A program made the translations under genes and the position numbers. A stretch of 64,000 bases of DNA from contig JALQBC010000015.1 in NCBI GenBank assembly GCA_023375675.1, positions 434,001 through 498,000 of the forward strand. Direction: 5' to 3'. Below the pieces are notes generated by a model. That model did not search any database, was not told the origin of the DNA, and saw only the letters and a program-made list of their open reading frames with translations. How positions within the stretch are numbered: position 1 is the first letter of the stretch; the number at the start of each line of letters is the position of its first letter. This document shows, piece after piece, positions 11,281 to 24,700 of this stretch. This DNA comes from Cytospora piceicola. Lineage: Eukaryota; Ascomycota; Sordariomycetes; Diaporthales; Cytosporaceae.

Positions 11281-12706
11281 GTTTTCAAGATGTGCTGCAG
11301 GACAACTTTAAATGTTGTGTCTGGGGGAAACAAGGACGACGTGGAAATGCTGAGTCGAGGTCAGTTTATTCTAGGTATTCTTCCTTGCGGCTCTGTTCCC
11401 AATAATTAGCTGTCAAATTTGGCAGGCGATCCCGACCCAACATCTTCTGGGGTAGTTACCCGAACTTTCAATGGCTTAGCATGTACTTCGCGGGAATAAA
11501 ATTCAGCTTGATGTTGTACATATGTACTTGACCAAGTCCCGACCAGCACATGTGCATGGCCTCAACCGATACCACACTGACACTTTGCATAAAGGCACCA
11601 CGCAGGATAACATGTTTTGGGCAGTGAATGTTCACTAGCTGACCCCTTGTATTGAGGTCATCTGCGAAATGCTTTTCAATGTTTTTAAACAAGTAAGCAG
11701 ACAAGTATGTGTCATTCAGGGATCCCGAGGTATAGCTAGGAGCCAGCTGAACCACCGTTACGGCAGGGTTCCACAATGGGAAGTCAAGGAATTAATTTAC
11801 TGATGGTGTGCAGAGGCAACAAGGGTGGGTGTATTACATATTGATGTAACCTATGAAGCCGCCGCTATCGTGATGCCATCAATCAATGTTGCCATGGCCG
11901 AAAGTAAAAGGCAGCATCAAGACCTTACCTCGTGTCTCACAAATGCTCGTGGCATACATACCTCTCTGCAGTAAATACCTAGGTTATCATACACCAAGCC
12001 ATCCAGGACGGAAAGAAAAAATGGATCGACAACCGTCTCTCCTGTACCCTTCGCTCATTACCACCGTTTTCATCGTTGTCTCAGCTGTCTTTCTGTCTTG
12101 TACGACCGGTGAGACGGAACACAAGGCGCATGATGCAACACTTGTCACTTGGAGAATTTCCAGTTTGAATTGCTACCCAAATAGACATATACTTATCAGA
12201 TATGTATTTACTTTGCCACTGACTTGGAGTTCAGGCAGTGACTCTCGCGCATGCATGTGCATCATGAGATGCAACCAAGTGAAACCTGCTCACTAGCATT
12301 ACACTGCAGCACAACCTCTCACAGTAGCGCCTCAATCAGGCAGTCACGTTGTATTGCACGATATATTCGATGACTGTCACAGTGTCTGGCGAATAGGTTC
12401 CATTTGGTTTTCCCTGCGTCAGAGGCTGCAACCCTATGAAGTCATGACCGGTCCCCGCGCACCGCCGCGAATCTGATCAATCATGCCTAGGACAAACACC
12501 TTCTTGTGCCTGCAAAATACCCCCCATGTTTGAAAGTACCGTGTGAGGGCTCAAGAGACACATCCCCATCCCAGCAGGTCGTTACATGCGTTCTCCGGAT
12601 TGACTCTGATGACCAAAGTCACCCTTCGCAAGCACTACAGGAAGCCAAACGAATCTGAACCTAGGTGACATCTAGATTTGCAGCGTCCTTGACAACTTCA
12701 GGCATC
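11281..12706. promoter_or_regulatory. Shared upstream region of two divergent P450 genes
   Basis: 1.4 kb lies between the start codons at 11280 (-) and 12707 (+). No supported gene is present; the longest frames (11468-11776, 11886-12296) look random. The region is expected to hold both promoters. No motif was identified with confidence. Confidence 0.45.
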
Positions 12707-14429
12707 ATGGATCTTCTTAGTATCTCAACGACATTGTTCCCCGGCGTGTACAACTCTCTGTTCTACGTCTTGACTTTCCTCTTCCTCGCCTATTGCATAG
12801 CCGACGCAATCTCAACCAGGCAACTAGTCCGGAAACAGGCCGAGTATCCTCTTGTGGGCAGCCCCTTCACTTTTGTCCCGAAGTTCATACTCAATCTGGT
12901 GTATGCTTGGAAGGCAACCGATCTGGCTCAAGAGGGCTACGAGAAGGTACGTTTGAACCCTCACAGCCTGGACAGCTTGTCCCTTTTACGACCTCGTGAG
13001 ACGCAACCCTGACAATAACAGTATCGAAACTCGGCTTTTCAGCTTATCCGCAATGAGGGCCGAGTCTTGGTTCTGCCGCTCTCTCTGCTCGAGGAGGTCA
13101 GTCGTCTGCCATCGAACATTGCCGAGCCGACGGCGGCTCTTGAGCAGGATTTGGTTGGCTCTTTCACTGGGGTCGACCTGATACTCGAGAGCAGGCTCCA
13201 TCATTCGATCGTACAAAGGAAGCTGACGCCGCGATTGCCCCTGCTCTTGCCCCGGATGGAAGAAGCGGTCACTGTGGCTTTTGACAAGTATCTCCCCCAG
13301 AGCGAGGAGTGGACCGAGTTCCAGCCTTACAAGGCCTTCAGTTATGTTTCTGCGCGCCTTGGTGCCGAGGTTATTGTGGGTCCGGCATTCTGTGACAATT
13401 CAGATTGGTTGCATATCGCAGTCGAGTACACCGAGAACTGTATGGATGCCCAAGATAGCGGGTAGCCCCTATTGTGTTGGTCCCCAGCTGACATGCTGCG
13501 TAGTGTTCAGGACTGTGGTGGTACTGCGTTGTATTCCTAGGTGGATGCATCCCATGCTATCTCGTTGGCTCCCTTCCTACTGGGAAGGTTGGCGACTTCT
13601 TCGCGGGGGGCAGAAGCTCCTGGGTCCCAAGGTCCAGGAGCTTCTCGACAGGAACAACGCAGGGACATGGCAGCCACAGGACGACAAGCCCGAGGACTTG
13701 AACGTGCTCAGCTGGCTCGCCAGCCTTGCGAAGGGACGCGACCGCAACGCGGATATCATCGGGCACGTGCTGGTCATGGTAGCTCTCGCCGCGGTGCATA
13801 CCACACTCTTGCGCATGGTCAACGTGCTTTACGACGTGATGGGTGCCGGGCCTGAGCTGCAAGCGGATCTCCTGTCTGAGGTCTCCGCTGTTGCTGATCG
13901 TGGCTGGCACGATAACGGCAATCCTTACGATGCGCTGGAAAAGCTCGACAGTGTGCTGCGCGAGTCGCAGCGCCTGTCACCGCCGACCACTTTGGGGATG
14001 AAGCGGCTCTTCAAGGAGTCGTACACATTTCAAGACGGCACACATGTTCCATCCAGTACGTATGTTTGCCTGCCCGTATATGCCATCGAGAACGACCGTG
14101 AGAAGGTTCCCGACCGGGAGGAATTCGACGGACTGCGCGCCTATCGGGCCTCGCGCCTGGGCGATGCTGGCTCCGCCAGCGAGCACCTCTTCTCGTCGCC
14201 GGGACCGACCTTTTTGAACTTCGGCTACGGCAAGACGGCCTGCCCAGGACGCTTTTTCGCGAGCGTCGTAGTCAAGATGGTCATAGTGAAGGCACTCACC
14301 GACTACGAGTTCAAATTCACTCCGGGCTCCGGGCGGCCGAAAAACATCATCGCACACGAGTTCCTCTTCACCTGGCCTTGGACCAAAATTCTCGTGCGGC
14401 GCAAGAAGAGAGGCTCCTGCCCCTTCTGA
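12707..14429 (+). CDS. Cytochrome P450 monooxygenase (cluster P450 B)
   Basis: Three exons: 12707-12946, 13022-13439 and 13504-14429, giving 527 residues. The start is ATG 12707 (MDLLSISTTLF); the frame upstream of it opens only with GTG. An N-terminal membrane helix is present (SLFYVLTFLFLAYCIA). The I-helix carries ALAAVHTT, the K-helix ESQR, then the heme loop FLNFGYGKTACPGRFFAS with the cysteine ligand, all canonical. AxxHTT in the I-helix is typical of fungal kaurene-oxidase-like P450s. The second junction restores LFRTVVVLRCIPRW in place of a premature stop. It probably oxidises the diterpene scaffold made by the nearby cyclase. Confidence 0.9.
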
Positions 14430-15553
14430 TTGCTCTAATATCTTCGTTCTAAATCTCCCTTTTCTTTGTTTTTCCTTTTTTCGGGTTTTCTTCCTTGAAG
14501 TCTTTTGGTTTCCCTTGGGACCAGGCGGAGAGAGAGTGAGTACGGGTCGAAAATTGCTACCATACTTCCAAAGGGCCGTCAATAGGGTAGAGTGACCTCG
14601 GTGTGGACATACTTGGAGAAACTATCTACGCATATAAAACCTGATAATTGCGTCCATCGTCTTTCACGAACAAATGGCCACATGTGGTTTGTCTTCTGGA
14701 CCCCCACATTACTATCTTGGACATTTGAAACCTGGGCATCTCAGCCACCCAGCCACCTCGGCAGCGTTAGCGCTACAAACCTAAGTACCTACCCGGGTGA
14801 TTATGCACCTAGCCTCGGCACTTGCTACGTATAATCTCGCCATCCTGGGCTAGTCCACACAATAAACAAAACCTTGGGAAGCTCTGCATGTGGCGGAGCT
14901 GGGGTGGAAGAGGGAGGGTGTTGTTACTCTTTATTGACACACTCCCCAAGGTGAAGGGGTCCTTGCGTGACTGGGAAGCGGTTTGCAGCGTGCATATGCT
15001 TGAATTGTTGGCAGGAAAAAAGACGTCGTAAAAACAGCCGGACAATGAGAAGGTAAGGTAGTGTCGGGGGCCGTCGCATTGCAGTAGCGTCCATACATAT
15101 ATGTACTAGTATAAGCTGTAACCACATAACTCAGGAGAAGGACCGAACTAGACTCTCATTCGACGCTGCCGTACCCACTTGAAAGTATACACAATAATCT
15201 TCGTACACACATACATATCTACCTAGGTACGTATATATATATATACCCAGGTACGTACCATATCTCGTTACTACCCCACTACACCCCAGTGATCTGCATC
15301 GTCGCGAGGTCGTATGGGTGCCTGCTCAAGTGTTCCGGGGTTTGGAAACAAAGGGCGGGCACCAACGCGGCAGCGCCAACACTGCCACCTGCCATTCAAT
15401 GTCTCGAGCCTGAGACCTGAGATGAACCCAAGTTTGTCCTGGGTTCTCTTCTCAACCCGTCTTGCACATTCTTCCTTGGTGACCACTCCTTCCAGCTTCC
15501 ACGAAAATCCATTCAGCGTCTGGAATACTCCGCTGCCTCAGGTGTCATCCGAG
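14430..15553. other. Intergenic, with TA-rich and CCTAGGTAC tracts
   Basis: No gene was seen. A (TA)n run with flanking CCTAGGTACGTA / CCCAGGTACGTAC motifs lies at 15219-15260, about 300 bp before the transporter start. Confidence 0.45.
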
Positions 15554-17546
15554 ATGGACTCCAGCAGCACTGCCCCTACAACATCTCAAAACGTGGACAG
15601 AGCAGATGTCAAGTCAATGCAGAAGCCTGCCAGCGAGGATGCTGCGAAAACTGACATCAACGAGGACATTGATCCCGCCAACGAGGTCCAGGGCACGAAG
15701 CTGGTTCTGATACACCTGGCCATCTGTCTCTGTACATTTCTCGTTGGACTGGTAAGTTTACGGTACTGGTGTCGAAGCCGGCCCGGGAACATATGGAAGA
15801 GCTCTGGTATTGACTGTGAGACTCCTCAGGACTTCAATCTCATCGCCACCGCCGTCCCTGTTATCACAACCGACTTCCACTCCACTCGCGATATCGGCTG
15901 GTATGGCGCAGCCTTCATGGTGGCCATGTGCGCAAGCCAGCCTCTTGCCGGCAAGGTGTACACGCTGTTCTCGAAGAAGGTGTCATATCTGCTGTACCTG
16001 TTCATGTTCGAGCTGGGTAGCCTTGTATGTGGTCTGGCGCCGTCTTCGCGCGCCTTGATTGCAGGCCGTACGATTGCGGGCTTCGGCGCGTCAGGGATCC
16101 TTGCCGGAGGCTTCGCGATCATCACCACCATAATTCCGCTGCACAAGCGCGCCGTATGGACTGGCGTTATGGGCTCAACCTTCTCTATCGCGAGTATCGT
16201 TGGGCCTGTCATAGCTGGTGCACTAACACAACACGTCACATGGCGATGGTGTTTCTACATCAACGTAAGCATATACAAACAACGGCTTCCAGGTTGGATA
16301 TCTGCTGTAGTGTATTGTAATGATTTGACTAAATAGGCCTGGCAGCTACCTATCGGCGGCGCCGCAGCCGCAGTCTTCTTCCTCCTGGTCCACATCAGGC
16401 CCGCCGTGACCGCACAGAAGCCGATCAAGGTGAAATTACAAAGCCTAGATGCCCTTGGCCTCACGCTTTTCGCAGGCTCTATCACCATGCTTCTGCTCGC
16501 ACTCCAGTGGGGCGGCGTCGAGTACGCGTGGTCATCCTCGACTGTTGTCGGCCTACTTGTAGGCTTTGGCGTCGTGCTGATCCTCTTTATCTTCTGGACT
16601 GTCCGCCGTGGGGAGGCTGCCCTGATCCCGCCGCGATTATTTACCATAAACAGAAATCCAGCTTTAATCTGTGCGGCGGCTTTCTTCGTCAACGGGCCCT
16701 TCCAGGTTATCATCTATTGGCTCCCGATCTGGTTCCAGGGCGTATTAGGTGCGTCGCCCATACGCAGCGGTATAAACTTCTTCCCTACGGTTGTCTCAGA
16801 TGTGCTCGCTGCCTTTATAGGATCGGGTATCGTCACACAGCTGGGCTGGTGGAATCCATTCCTCCTGTTTGCTGAGGTTATGGTTTGTCTCGGTGGTGGC
16901 CTGCTTACCACTATTTATCCTGATATTTCCGGGGGCCACTGGGTTGGCTACCAGATATTCGGTGGCATCGGCTATTCGCTGGCGTCAAATCTGGTGAGTG
17001 ACCTGCTTTTGCTCGTCAATGTCTCCCGAGCGTATTACTGATCCAGTGCATCCTCCTCTCAACAGTCGCACCTCGCCATGCAGTCCTCGCTTCCGCAGGA
17101 CCTAGTCCCGCTGGGCTCCTCGGCACTACTTTCCATCATATCGACCAGCTGCGCTATATTCATGGCGGTCGGCCAGACGGTCTTCCAAAGGCAGCTCCAG
17201 GTGAACCTCGGGGCGGTGGTACCGGACGATGTGGTGGACAAGATCGTCGACGCGGGCGTAACCAACGTGGCCTCGTTCGTGAATGCCGAATACAAGCCCG
17301 CAGTGATCGAGAAGTATAGCTTGTCTGTCACACAGGTCTTCGTAAGTACCAGCACCTGATCCTTTCTATCTCAGTCAAAAAACGCAAAATGACCGTGAAC
17401 GACAGTACATTCCTGCGGTGGCACCAGTCATTTCGTTCTTGTTGCTCCTCAGCTGCAAATGGATCTCAACAAAGAGCAAGCAAAGCCCGGCAGCCGCAAG
17501 GGCTGTAAACGAGAAGACGGACGCCGAGCAGGGTGTTGTCAGTTAA
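15554..17546 (+). CDS. MFS transporter, 14-TM DHA2-type drug/metabolite exporter
   Basis: Five exons: 15554-15751, 15830-16264, 16337-16993, 17066-17341 and 17406-17546, all junctions in phase 0, giving 568 residues. A polar N-tail of ~50 residues precedes the first membrane helix. DHA2-type landmarks are visible: IATAVPVITTDFHSTRDIGW after TM1, GRTIAGFGASGI (motif C-like region) and GPVIAGALTQHVTWRWCFYIN. About 14 hydrophobic helices can be counted. The frame is open upstream to 15314, but ATG 15554 gives the family-typical N-terminus. As the last gene of the block with cyclase, methyltransferase and P450s, it is the likely exporter of the product or a self-resistance pump (inference). Confidence 0.9.
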
Positions 17547-19266
17547 TTTGGAAGTGTGGAAGAGTACAGAAGAGGGTCGTTCGGGGGTAACGATGTATTT
17601 TGAACTTGTCACAATTTTAATAAACTTATTTTTGTGATACAACTTTCTGAAATAGTGCCTGGGACAGAGAATTTCATCATTGTTTTTTTTTTTCAGACTA
17701 CAAAGAATACATGTACATGTTGATACGGAAGTAATGGTTCGAACCGAATTCTCTGCGTGCTCCGGAAATGTCACTTGTTTTTCTTGGCAGCCAGGAACGA
17801 GAACCGCCAGTCAGTTGTCAACCGGCGCTGCACAACCATATAGTGAGGGTTGTTTTCTACAAACCATACCGTTTTGGGAGGGAAGTAGACTCAGAACACA
17901 CATTGGTGAGAAAGCTACCGATCGACTTGGATACTGGAGAGAGAGGTAGGTCCCAGGTGCCAATGGTAATGGTCCTCCCATGCAAATCTGGGTGAGGAAG
18001 ACGGAGCCTTTCCCGGCATTGGCATTTTACACTTCCATTCCCTGTGGGTTATACGGTGGCTGAGTAGGTCCTTATACTAACCCTGGGAAGTTTCTTACCT
18101 CAGTCGCCAGTGTAACGCAGCCTGAACCAATCCAGCTTTCTCCGCGAACGGATTAGGAGTATTAGTTGGCCGTGTGCACATCATGTGGCATAATAAGGAT
18201 GCCAAGCTGCATCTGAAGTCATACGAAGTGCCGTCGGAGAAGACCCAATAGTCGCGATACCGTTGAGTCCGCAACAACCAATTGTGTGCTTGATTTTCAC
18301 ACCGGTTGATTTCTGTTGGATTCTTCGCCCCGGGCCCCCAAGTAGCAGTGCCCAGATGTGCCTTCACACCATCATCGATCAGCCAACATCCGCGACCAAC
18401 TACCTATGTAAACCGAACATATGGATTCTATATATGGGACAACTGAAACCAACGCGGGTTCTCCCCAAATCCGTCTGAGCCGTATCGTCACTTGCCACCC
18501 TTTCAGTACACCACATGCGGCTTTCTGGCCCCAGTGACCTGGCCTCCACCAGTCCCATCCCAAGCAACGCTCAGAGCACGCTGGACTGTGACGCCTTGTC
18601 CGATTAACATATCCATCCCACCGTTCATTGATGCAACCCACGTGGGCGCACACTTCGCACTGAATGTCAGCGCTTATGCCAGTCAGGCCTAGTTGTGGGA
18701 CATCGCAAGCCTGGCTCCTCTATGCTACTCGCTAGAGCAACCCCCCTACCACCTCCTCCAGCATAGCCATATAATAACACACATGTACTGTAGTTACATG
18801 CCTCTGAACCTGTTCTGTCAGCTCCTCTTGATTCTTTCTGTTCCCCCGGTTGTCGTCAACTTGGCGCTGCCAAGTATTCAGAAATACCTAGTTATGATTT
18901 CAGACGTACCATGTGCTCCCCTCATCCTTCGAATCTGGAGAGGCGGGGCCGCGGGGGGTCTTCTAAGTTGCTTTCAGCCAGTAAACTTTCGTCGACACCT
19001 TGCGTCTAACGCTGCACTTCGCCATCCTGATACCACCTTTTTGAAGTTTCTCACTAAATATATATATATATGTATATATGTATACCTAGGCAAATAGTAC
19101 AAATTGGTTTCTTACTCACAAGACCTTCGACCATTGAAAAGCCCATACACGCTCCGAAAAGTCTTACTACTAAGTCGCAACACTCTCAGCATTATCAATT
19201 GCAGTCTGACCTCTTCTCGTCGATTTGTTCTTCTTCTATTTCTTGGACTTCCTCTTCAGCATCAAA
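17547..19266. other. Intergenic, no gene seen
   Basis: 1.7 kb has only unsupported short frames (for example 18693-19097). A (TA)n/TATG tract lies at about 19058-19085. It may be the right border of the diterpene cluster. Confidence 0.45.
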
Positions 19267-20790
19267 ATGTCTTCCAGCGATCAATCAAGGGTACCGTCCG
19301 CCGCCACCATGGGTCTTGTTGTCGTCTCTGCCATATTCCCGGTGCTGTCCGCTGTCGCTCTTTACTTCCGTATGGTTGCTGTTCGCCAGAACACTAACCG
19401 GCAGTCGGGTTGGGACGAGATCTGGCTCATCATCTCGTGGATTACTACCCTCCCTCTTAGCATCGTCGTCTGGGTCGTGGCCGCCAGGTCCGGAATAGAC
19501 TACTACAAGATAGATGAAGTTACGGGGGTCAAGTACTCTCTGATGGTTAGTTCTCATCTTACTCCTCCTTGCCTTGTGACCATGGCGCCACCCAATCACT
19601 GCCTTTGATCTTGGAGGGGAAGTGAAAGAAGACGAGGAAACAGGTATGGGCACCGTTAACACTGTCTTAGTTGATCTGGCTATGCTCCGTCATTCTCAAC
19701 GGTCCCGAGGCGGCGGTCAAAATCGGGATCCTCCTCTTTTATAAACGAATATTTCCAACAAGAACGTTCGAGCTTCTCGTATGGACCGGAATCGCAGCTA
19801 TATCTGTTTGGGGGATTGTGTTCTTCTGTGTAAGTCATCTGCGCCTCTCATCCTCACCCTTCATCTGAATATGCGCGGTTTCTATGCACTAACGCTTCTT
19901 CACAGTTCACCTTGACTGATGCACGACCAGTTTCGGAGCCATGGTCAGGACATGCGACCTTTCCATACGACACGACAGCGCTCGGCTTAGCGCAAGTTGG
20001 GACCAACATTGGTCTGGATGTAGTCGTATTATGCTTCCCGCTTCCCGTAATATCGCGCCTGCACATGCCAACCAACCGGAAGATAGCGGTTTCTTTAATC
20101 TTCTGGCTGGGAGCTTTGTTAGTAGCTTCTTGCACATGCCCCTTGGTAAAGCCACCACCATGCTAACGCGCCACAGCTGTTGTATCGCCTCTATAGTGCG
20201 ATTGGTCCTGTTGAAAAGGTCCCTGGCTACTGTAATAAGTGATCCAGACGAAAACATCTGTGAGTTCCTCCCAGACAGTCCTCGGAAGACCATTGAGTCT
20301 CTCATCATTGCAACTGTTTGGGCGCAGACTAAAAGCACGTTCCGACAAAGATCTTCAGGCCAATATCATCATATGGAAAATCATCGAGCCGAACATGTCT
20401 ATAATCTCAGCATGCCTCCCCTGCTACGGCCCATTCCTCAACAGCCGCACGGCCGAGTCCCTCGTTCGGAGCGTCCGCTCCGTAATCAGTCTCCGCAGTT
20501 TGGGGAGTCGACATGGAGGCGGCGACAATGGATCACAAGGCTCAAGAGGAAAGAGAAGTCCACCTAAGACGATGAACAATCCAACGAGCGAGTCACAGAT
20601 TGAGCTGTGCAATCGGGACTGGCCAGGCAACGGCCACATGAGCTCCTGGGTTGACACGGGCAAACAGGAAAACCTCTCGAGTGAGGCTGAAAATGTATTG
20701 ATTGACGGGCGGGGCAACGAGATTCATGTCACTAATGGAGTCACGGTAACCAGGGAAACGGTCGACGATAAGCCTCAGCAAACATACTAA
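19267..20790 (+). CDS. SAT4/rhodopsin-domain integral membrane protein
   Basis: Five exons: 19267-19545, 19671-19829, 19906-20117, 20177-20259 and 20351-20790, giving 390 residues. Seven hydrophobic helices occupy the first ~280 residues. Family landmarks include a WDEIW motif after TM2 (SGWDEIWLIISW), LLFYKRIFPTRTF, PLPVISRLHMPTNRKIAVSLIFWLGAF, and IIEPNMSIISACLPCYGPFL at the end of the membrane domain. The tail is polar and ends near residue 390. The last intron was placed with acceptor AAAG at 20350 because only that phase joins SDPDENI to YLQANIIIWK. These fungal proteins lack the retinal lysine, and their biochemical role is generally unknown. The gene is next to the diterpene cluster but unlikely to be biosynthetic. 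Confidence 0.85.
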
Positions 20791-20838
20791 TATGGTTAAT
20801 CTGAGGCCTCGTCTTCCATAACAGAAAAGGTAGCCCAT

Positions 20839-21237
20839 ATGACCAGATACCCGTCTTCTTTCTCATACCTAGATTACTTTCATTACATTTACGTTCATAC
20901 CCTCGACGATCTATTGTCCCGAATCATGACCACAGTTCCTATTCCTGGCCTTCGTAAAGATGTCCCGAGACACAGCCAAGTTGATGCTTTCCTATTCTAT
21001 ATGGTGAGATACCTGGCTATTCAGACCATTTGGACTTACAATCTGAAGTGTGGTTCCAAACATTCTGAAGCCGGCATCTGTTATGGCCAGCTCACAACAG
21101 GAGGCCATGGCGCCTTTTTGGGCCTGGCTACGTTGTTTGCAATCGCGGATTGGGAGGTGGAAGAATTCCGGAAGCTTGTGTTGGGGTCTAGGAATGTAGT
21201 AAAGTCCAAGCTACTACGTGGTATCGTTGAGTCTTAA
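20839..21237 (+). CDS. Possible small ORF of 132 aa, unrecognised
   Basis: An ATG frame of 132 residues follows 48 bp after the rhodopsin-domain gene. It contains no motif I recognise and no clear intron. It could be 3'-UTR sequence of the preceding gene. Listed only for completeness. Confidence 0.2.
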   Translation: MTRYPSSFSYLDYFHYIYVHTLDDLLSRIMTTVPIPGLRKDVPRHSQVDAFLFYMVRYLAIQTIWTYNLKCGSKHSEAGICYGQLTTGGHGAFLGLATLFAIADWEVEEFRKLVLGSRNVVKSKLLRGIVES

Positions 21238-21780
21238 ACAACATAATCGTGGAATACGTCAATACATCGTTACTTGAGACCTCTGGGCCTATAACGGTAG
21301 CGTTCACGATGCAATGAAGGAACTCAAGAGATCAGACATATGGTGTGAAATACAGCCAATTCAGTCTATCGCAGAGTTTCCGTTGCGGTGTGTGTGTGTG
21401 TGTGTTAAGGGAAGGAAACCTAAAGGTTATGGTGTTGCGAGGGAAAGGCTAAGGTAGTTGGCATGGAGACTAGCCCCCATCACCAACATCTCGATCGTGG
21501 TGGATCAAAACAATTTACCGCTCATCTATTTTTCCAATGACGTCTACAGCATCTACCAAGAATCTGCGCTATTAATGATCCAAGACCATATTCCAATAAC
21601 CGCTTTCTCTCAGAGCCACGCCACCACTCTTCCAATGTTCAAAACAGACCATCGCAGTCGCTGCGCTGAGATAACCACCAGATCAACACTGATACATCAT
21701 ACCAATGCAGTCGAGCAAACCCTACACGGAAACAAGCACCACGAGTATCCCAGCTCCTTCGGTCCCAATGTCAGATCAGT
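21238..21780. other. Intergenic with a short (GT)n run
   Basis: No gene was seen. A (GT)n dinucleotide run lies near 21389-21404. The region is the 3' flank of the Argonaute gene. Confidence 0.45.
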
Positions 21781-24700
21781 TCAGATGTAGAACATAGTAT
21801 TCTTCAACTTGTCATGAACACCAACCCAGCCCGCCCCACCAGCCGTGCTGCCAGCCACAGTGCTAGCCCCATCCGAGTCCCCGTCGAACAGGTCTGCCAT
21901 GTACCGCCTCGCCCGTTCGCACAGGATATCAGCATGGTACGCCGGCGTGCAGATGGACACGGCCTTGGTGGCCCGGGAGTAGCTGTAGCACAGCGCCTGC
22001 GTTATCCTCTCCAGCTCATTGGCCGCGAACTGGTCCGGCTCCTTCATCTTCTTCGCGTGGTCGCGAAGGACTTCGTCCAACACCACGACGTAGTGCGCCG
22101 GCCGTGCCGTGCCCTTGATAGCCGCGTGCGACTGCAGGTAGAAGTCCCAGAAGCCCTCTTCCGTTACCCCGCGGTCGACTACCGTCCCGGGCTTGCAGTT
22201 ACCACTGATGTGCATGTCGTTTTGCCCCGAGGTCGTGGGGAAGAAGCGAGTATGGTGGCGCTTGCCCACGATGATGACGCTGAGGCGGGGCAAGTTCTTC
22301 TTGGTCATGTCTGGTGGGTAGGTCGCTTGACAGGCCTTGCGCAGCAGGGGCACCTCTTCCTCGAAGACAGTCTGGTATTGGCCCTCGGAGACGCCGTCGC
22401 GGTATACGAGGATATTTTCTGGGTAGTGAGCGTGCCTTCCCAGTGTCCTCCAGTTGTTGAGGTGAGTCTTGAGCATGCTCTCAAGGTCTGCGACCATTTC
22501 CTGACGGGCTGTCTGGACGCTGAGAGTACCAGGCCACTGGCCGAGATGATTGTCGATGGATGAAACCATGCCCGCCACGGATGGTGCCTTGTCGGAGGAG
22601 CCGGGGGAGGGATGCGTCACGTCGATGCCCACGATCATAGTCTTGTCGTCGTTGATGAAGGACAGGTGCGTCGACTCGACCGCCTGATTGTTGCCGCCGA
22701 GCTTGAGGTTGAATTTGAGTGCGACATTGGCGAAATACTGGTCTTGACCGCGTTCGCCAGCGAATTTGATACCCACAACACATATGGTATGGATCCCATA
22801 TTTAGTGTCGCCCAGGGTCTTGACGTAACTGTACAGATCAGTGTTGTCGCTTTTGTCTTTGCCAGGAAGGATGACAAGCAGAAGATCCGATTTGGTCGAT
22901 TCTGCCTGGAATAATTTGTCCAGGGCAGGATCACTAGGGTATGACATAGTCACCTCCTTACCAGATTCTGGGGCTTTATGGACGGTCACACCGTTCTTCA
23001 CAAGCGCTTGAGAAAATTTATCAACAGTAGCTCCGAGGTCTTCCAAGGAATGGCCAGGTCGCCCTTTCCCCACCCGGATAGCAACCCACGACCATGTCTT
23101 GAGGTTTCCGGGCTTATTGAATTTGACCTTGTCCATGTTCCAGCCGCCGAAGGCAACATTGACAGCCTTGTTTTTCTTGTGGATGTCCTTGTAGAAAACC
23201 TGGGGTGCGTCCAGAACACGAGCTGGAACGGTGATGAGGCTTTGGCCAACGTTGATGCCAAATTGTGCCTGAAATTGTTGTCAGCAGGGAGTTTGAAAGT
23301 CAGTCAGGTAACAAGATAGCCACTAACCAGCAGGGGATTTGTCTGTGATGACAGACCGCCTGTTCGAAGGCCATTCTCGACGATACTCTCCGCATTCATC
23401 CATGGCCCACGCACGGCGAAATTGATCATATTCCGTGTTTGATCACCGCTAAGCTTCGCCATGGCGCTCTGGCCTGGCAGGACGATGCAGACTTCCGCTG
23501 GCAGGTAGGAAGGATTATGATCCGAGCCGACGTTGATCACGGGGTAGTCATCGCCCGTTTGGATTCCGTAAGTGTTCTTGAAGTGATCATGAACGCTGAC
23601 ATATCGGCCTGTGCCAGATTCGGCGGGTTGCGGTCCAGCTGTTTCGGTCTTGCCTTTGCCCCCCCTACCCTTTCCTTTCTTTTTGGGTGTGGCTTGAGAG
23701 GGATCGGCACCAGGCACAGATGAAGATGGGGCTGCCGAAGTGGGCTTGTCCTCGAGCCAGAATTGCACGTTCTTTGGTCCAGCACCAAACTCTTTTACCC
23801 TCGGAGGGTGGGCTAATTGGCGACCATCAGTCTTCTTGGCCAGTCCCATGATAGGCTTGACACGATGGACGACCTCCCCCTTCCTGTTTTTCTTCTCCTT
23901 CAAATGGGTCGTCCTGACGCGGACCCGCTTGAGAAACTTCTCAAGGGCGCGCATCCCTCGGTCGTTGTAGCGCATGTCGAAGGATTCCATCAGCCTTGTC
24001 AGATGGCCCTCATGGTAGAAGGCCCCGTGACTGACGTTGATGTTGACCAGCACGCGATTAGTAGCGGCACGAACGCTGGTGAAGAAGCCACGGAGGGCAA
24101 CCAGGCCTCTGCCGAGGTCGGTAGAACCCGCATTGCCACTCATGGAGAAGGTCTTACTCGCACCGATGGTAGCCAGGTTGTTGGTCGACTTGGCATAATG
24201 CTTCAAGAAAATATTGAGGGCCTGTATCATATCGAGCTTGTTGTCGTACAGGATGGAAGGGTCCGTGGCCGTCAGGTAGGATAGTAGGTCACCAACGTTG
24301 AGTGTCTTTGTATACTTGACCGTAACCTTGTACTGAGTAGCCCGCTCCTTGGGATCATCTTCGCCCTCGTTCCGGTAGGTGACGAGGATGGTCATCTCAT
24401 TGCCTTCCATCTTGAGTTTCTTCCGGGAAATCAGGGTGGACTTGAAGTCAGTAACCATGTCGTTTCGGTACTCCGTCAGTTCTGAAGCCTCGTTGATCAT
24501 AAGACGAATGACCTGAGTGGACTTCTTGCCGGCAACTTCGGGCTTGATGTCGGAGATGTCGTAGGAGTACAGGGTCAGGCTGGGGTGGGGCATCAGCTCG
24601 ACGTAATTTGCATAGACAATGATGGGTTTGCCCTCTGAACCGTAACTTGGTCGTGGAGGCATCATGGCCTTGGATTCGTCCAGGTTCAGCGCGCGCAGGG

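Noticed and set aside
17728..17745. Possible tRNA T-loop (GGTTCGAACC)
   Set aside because: No matching acceptor stem, D-arm or anticodon arm in the surroundings; no tRNA gene supported anywhere.
21814..22563. 249-codon plus-strand frame
   Set aside because: It is the antisense of the Argonaute PIWI exon, whose domain is clear; no own motif.
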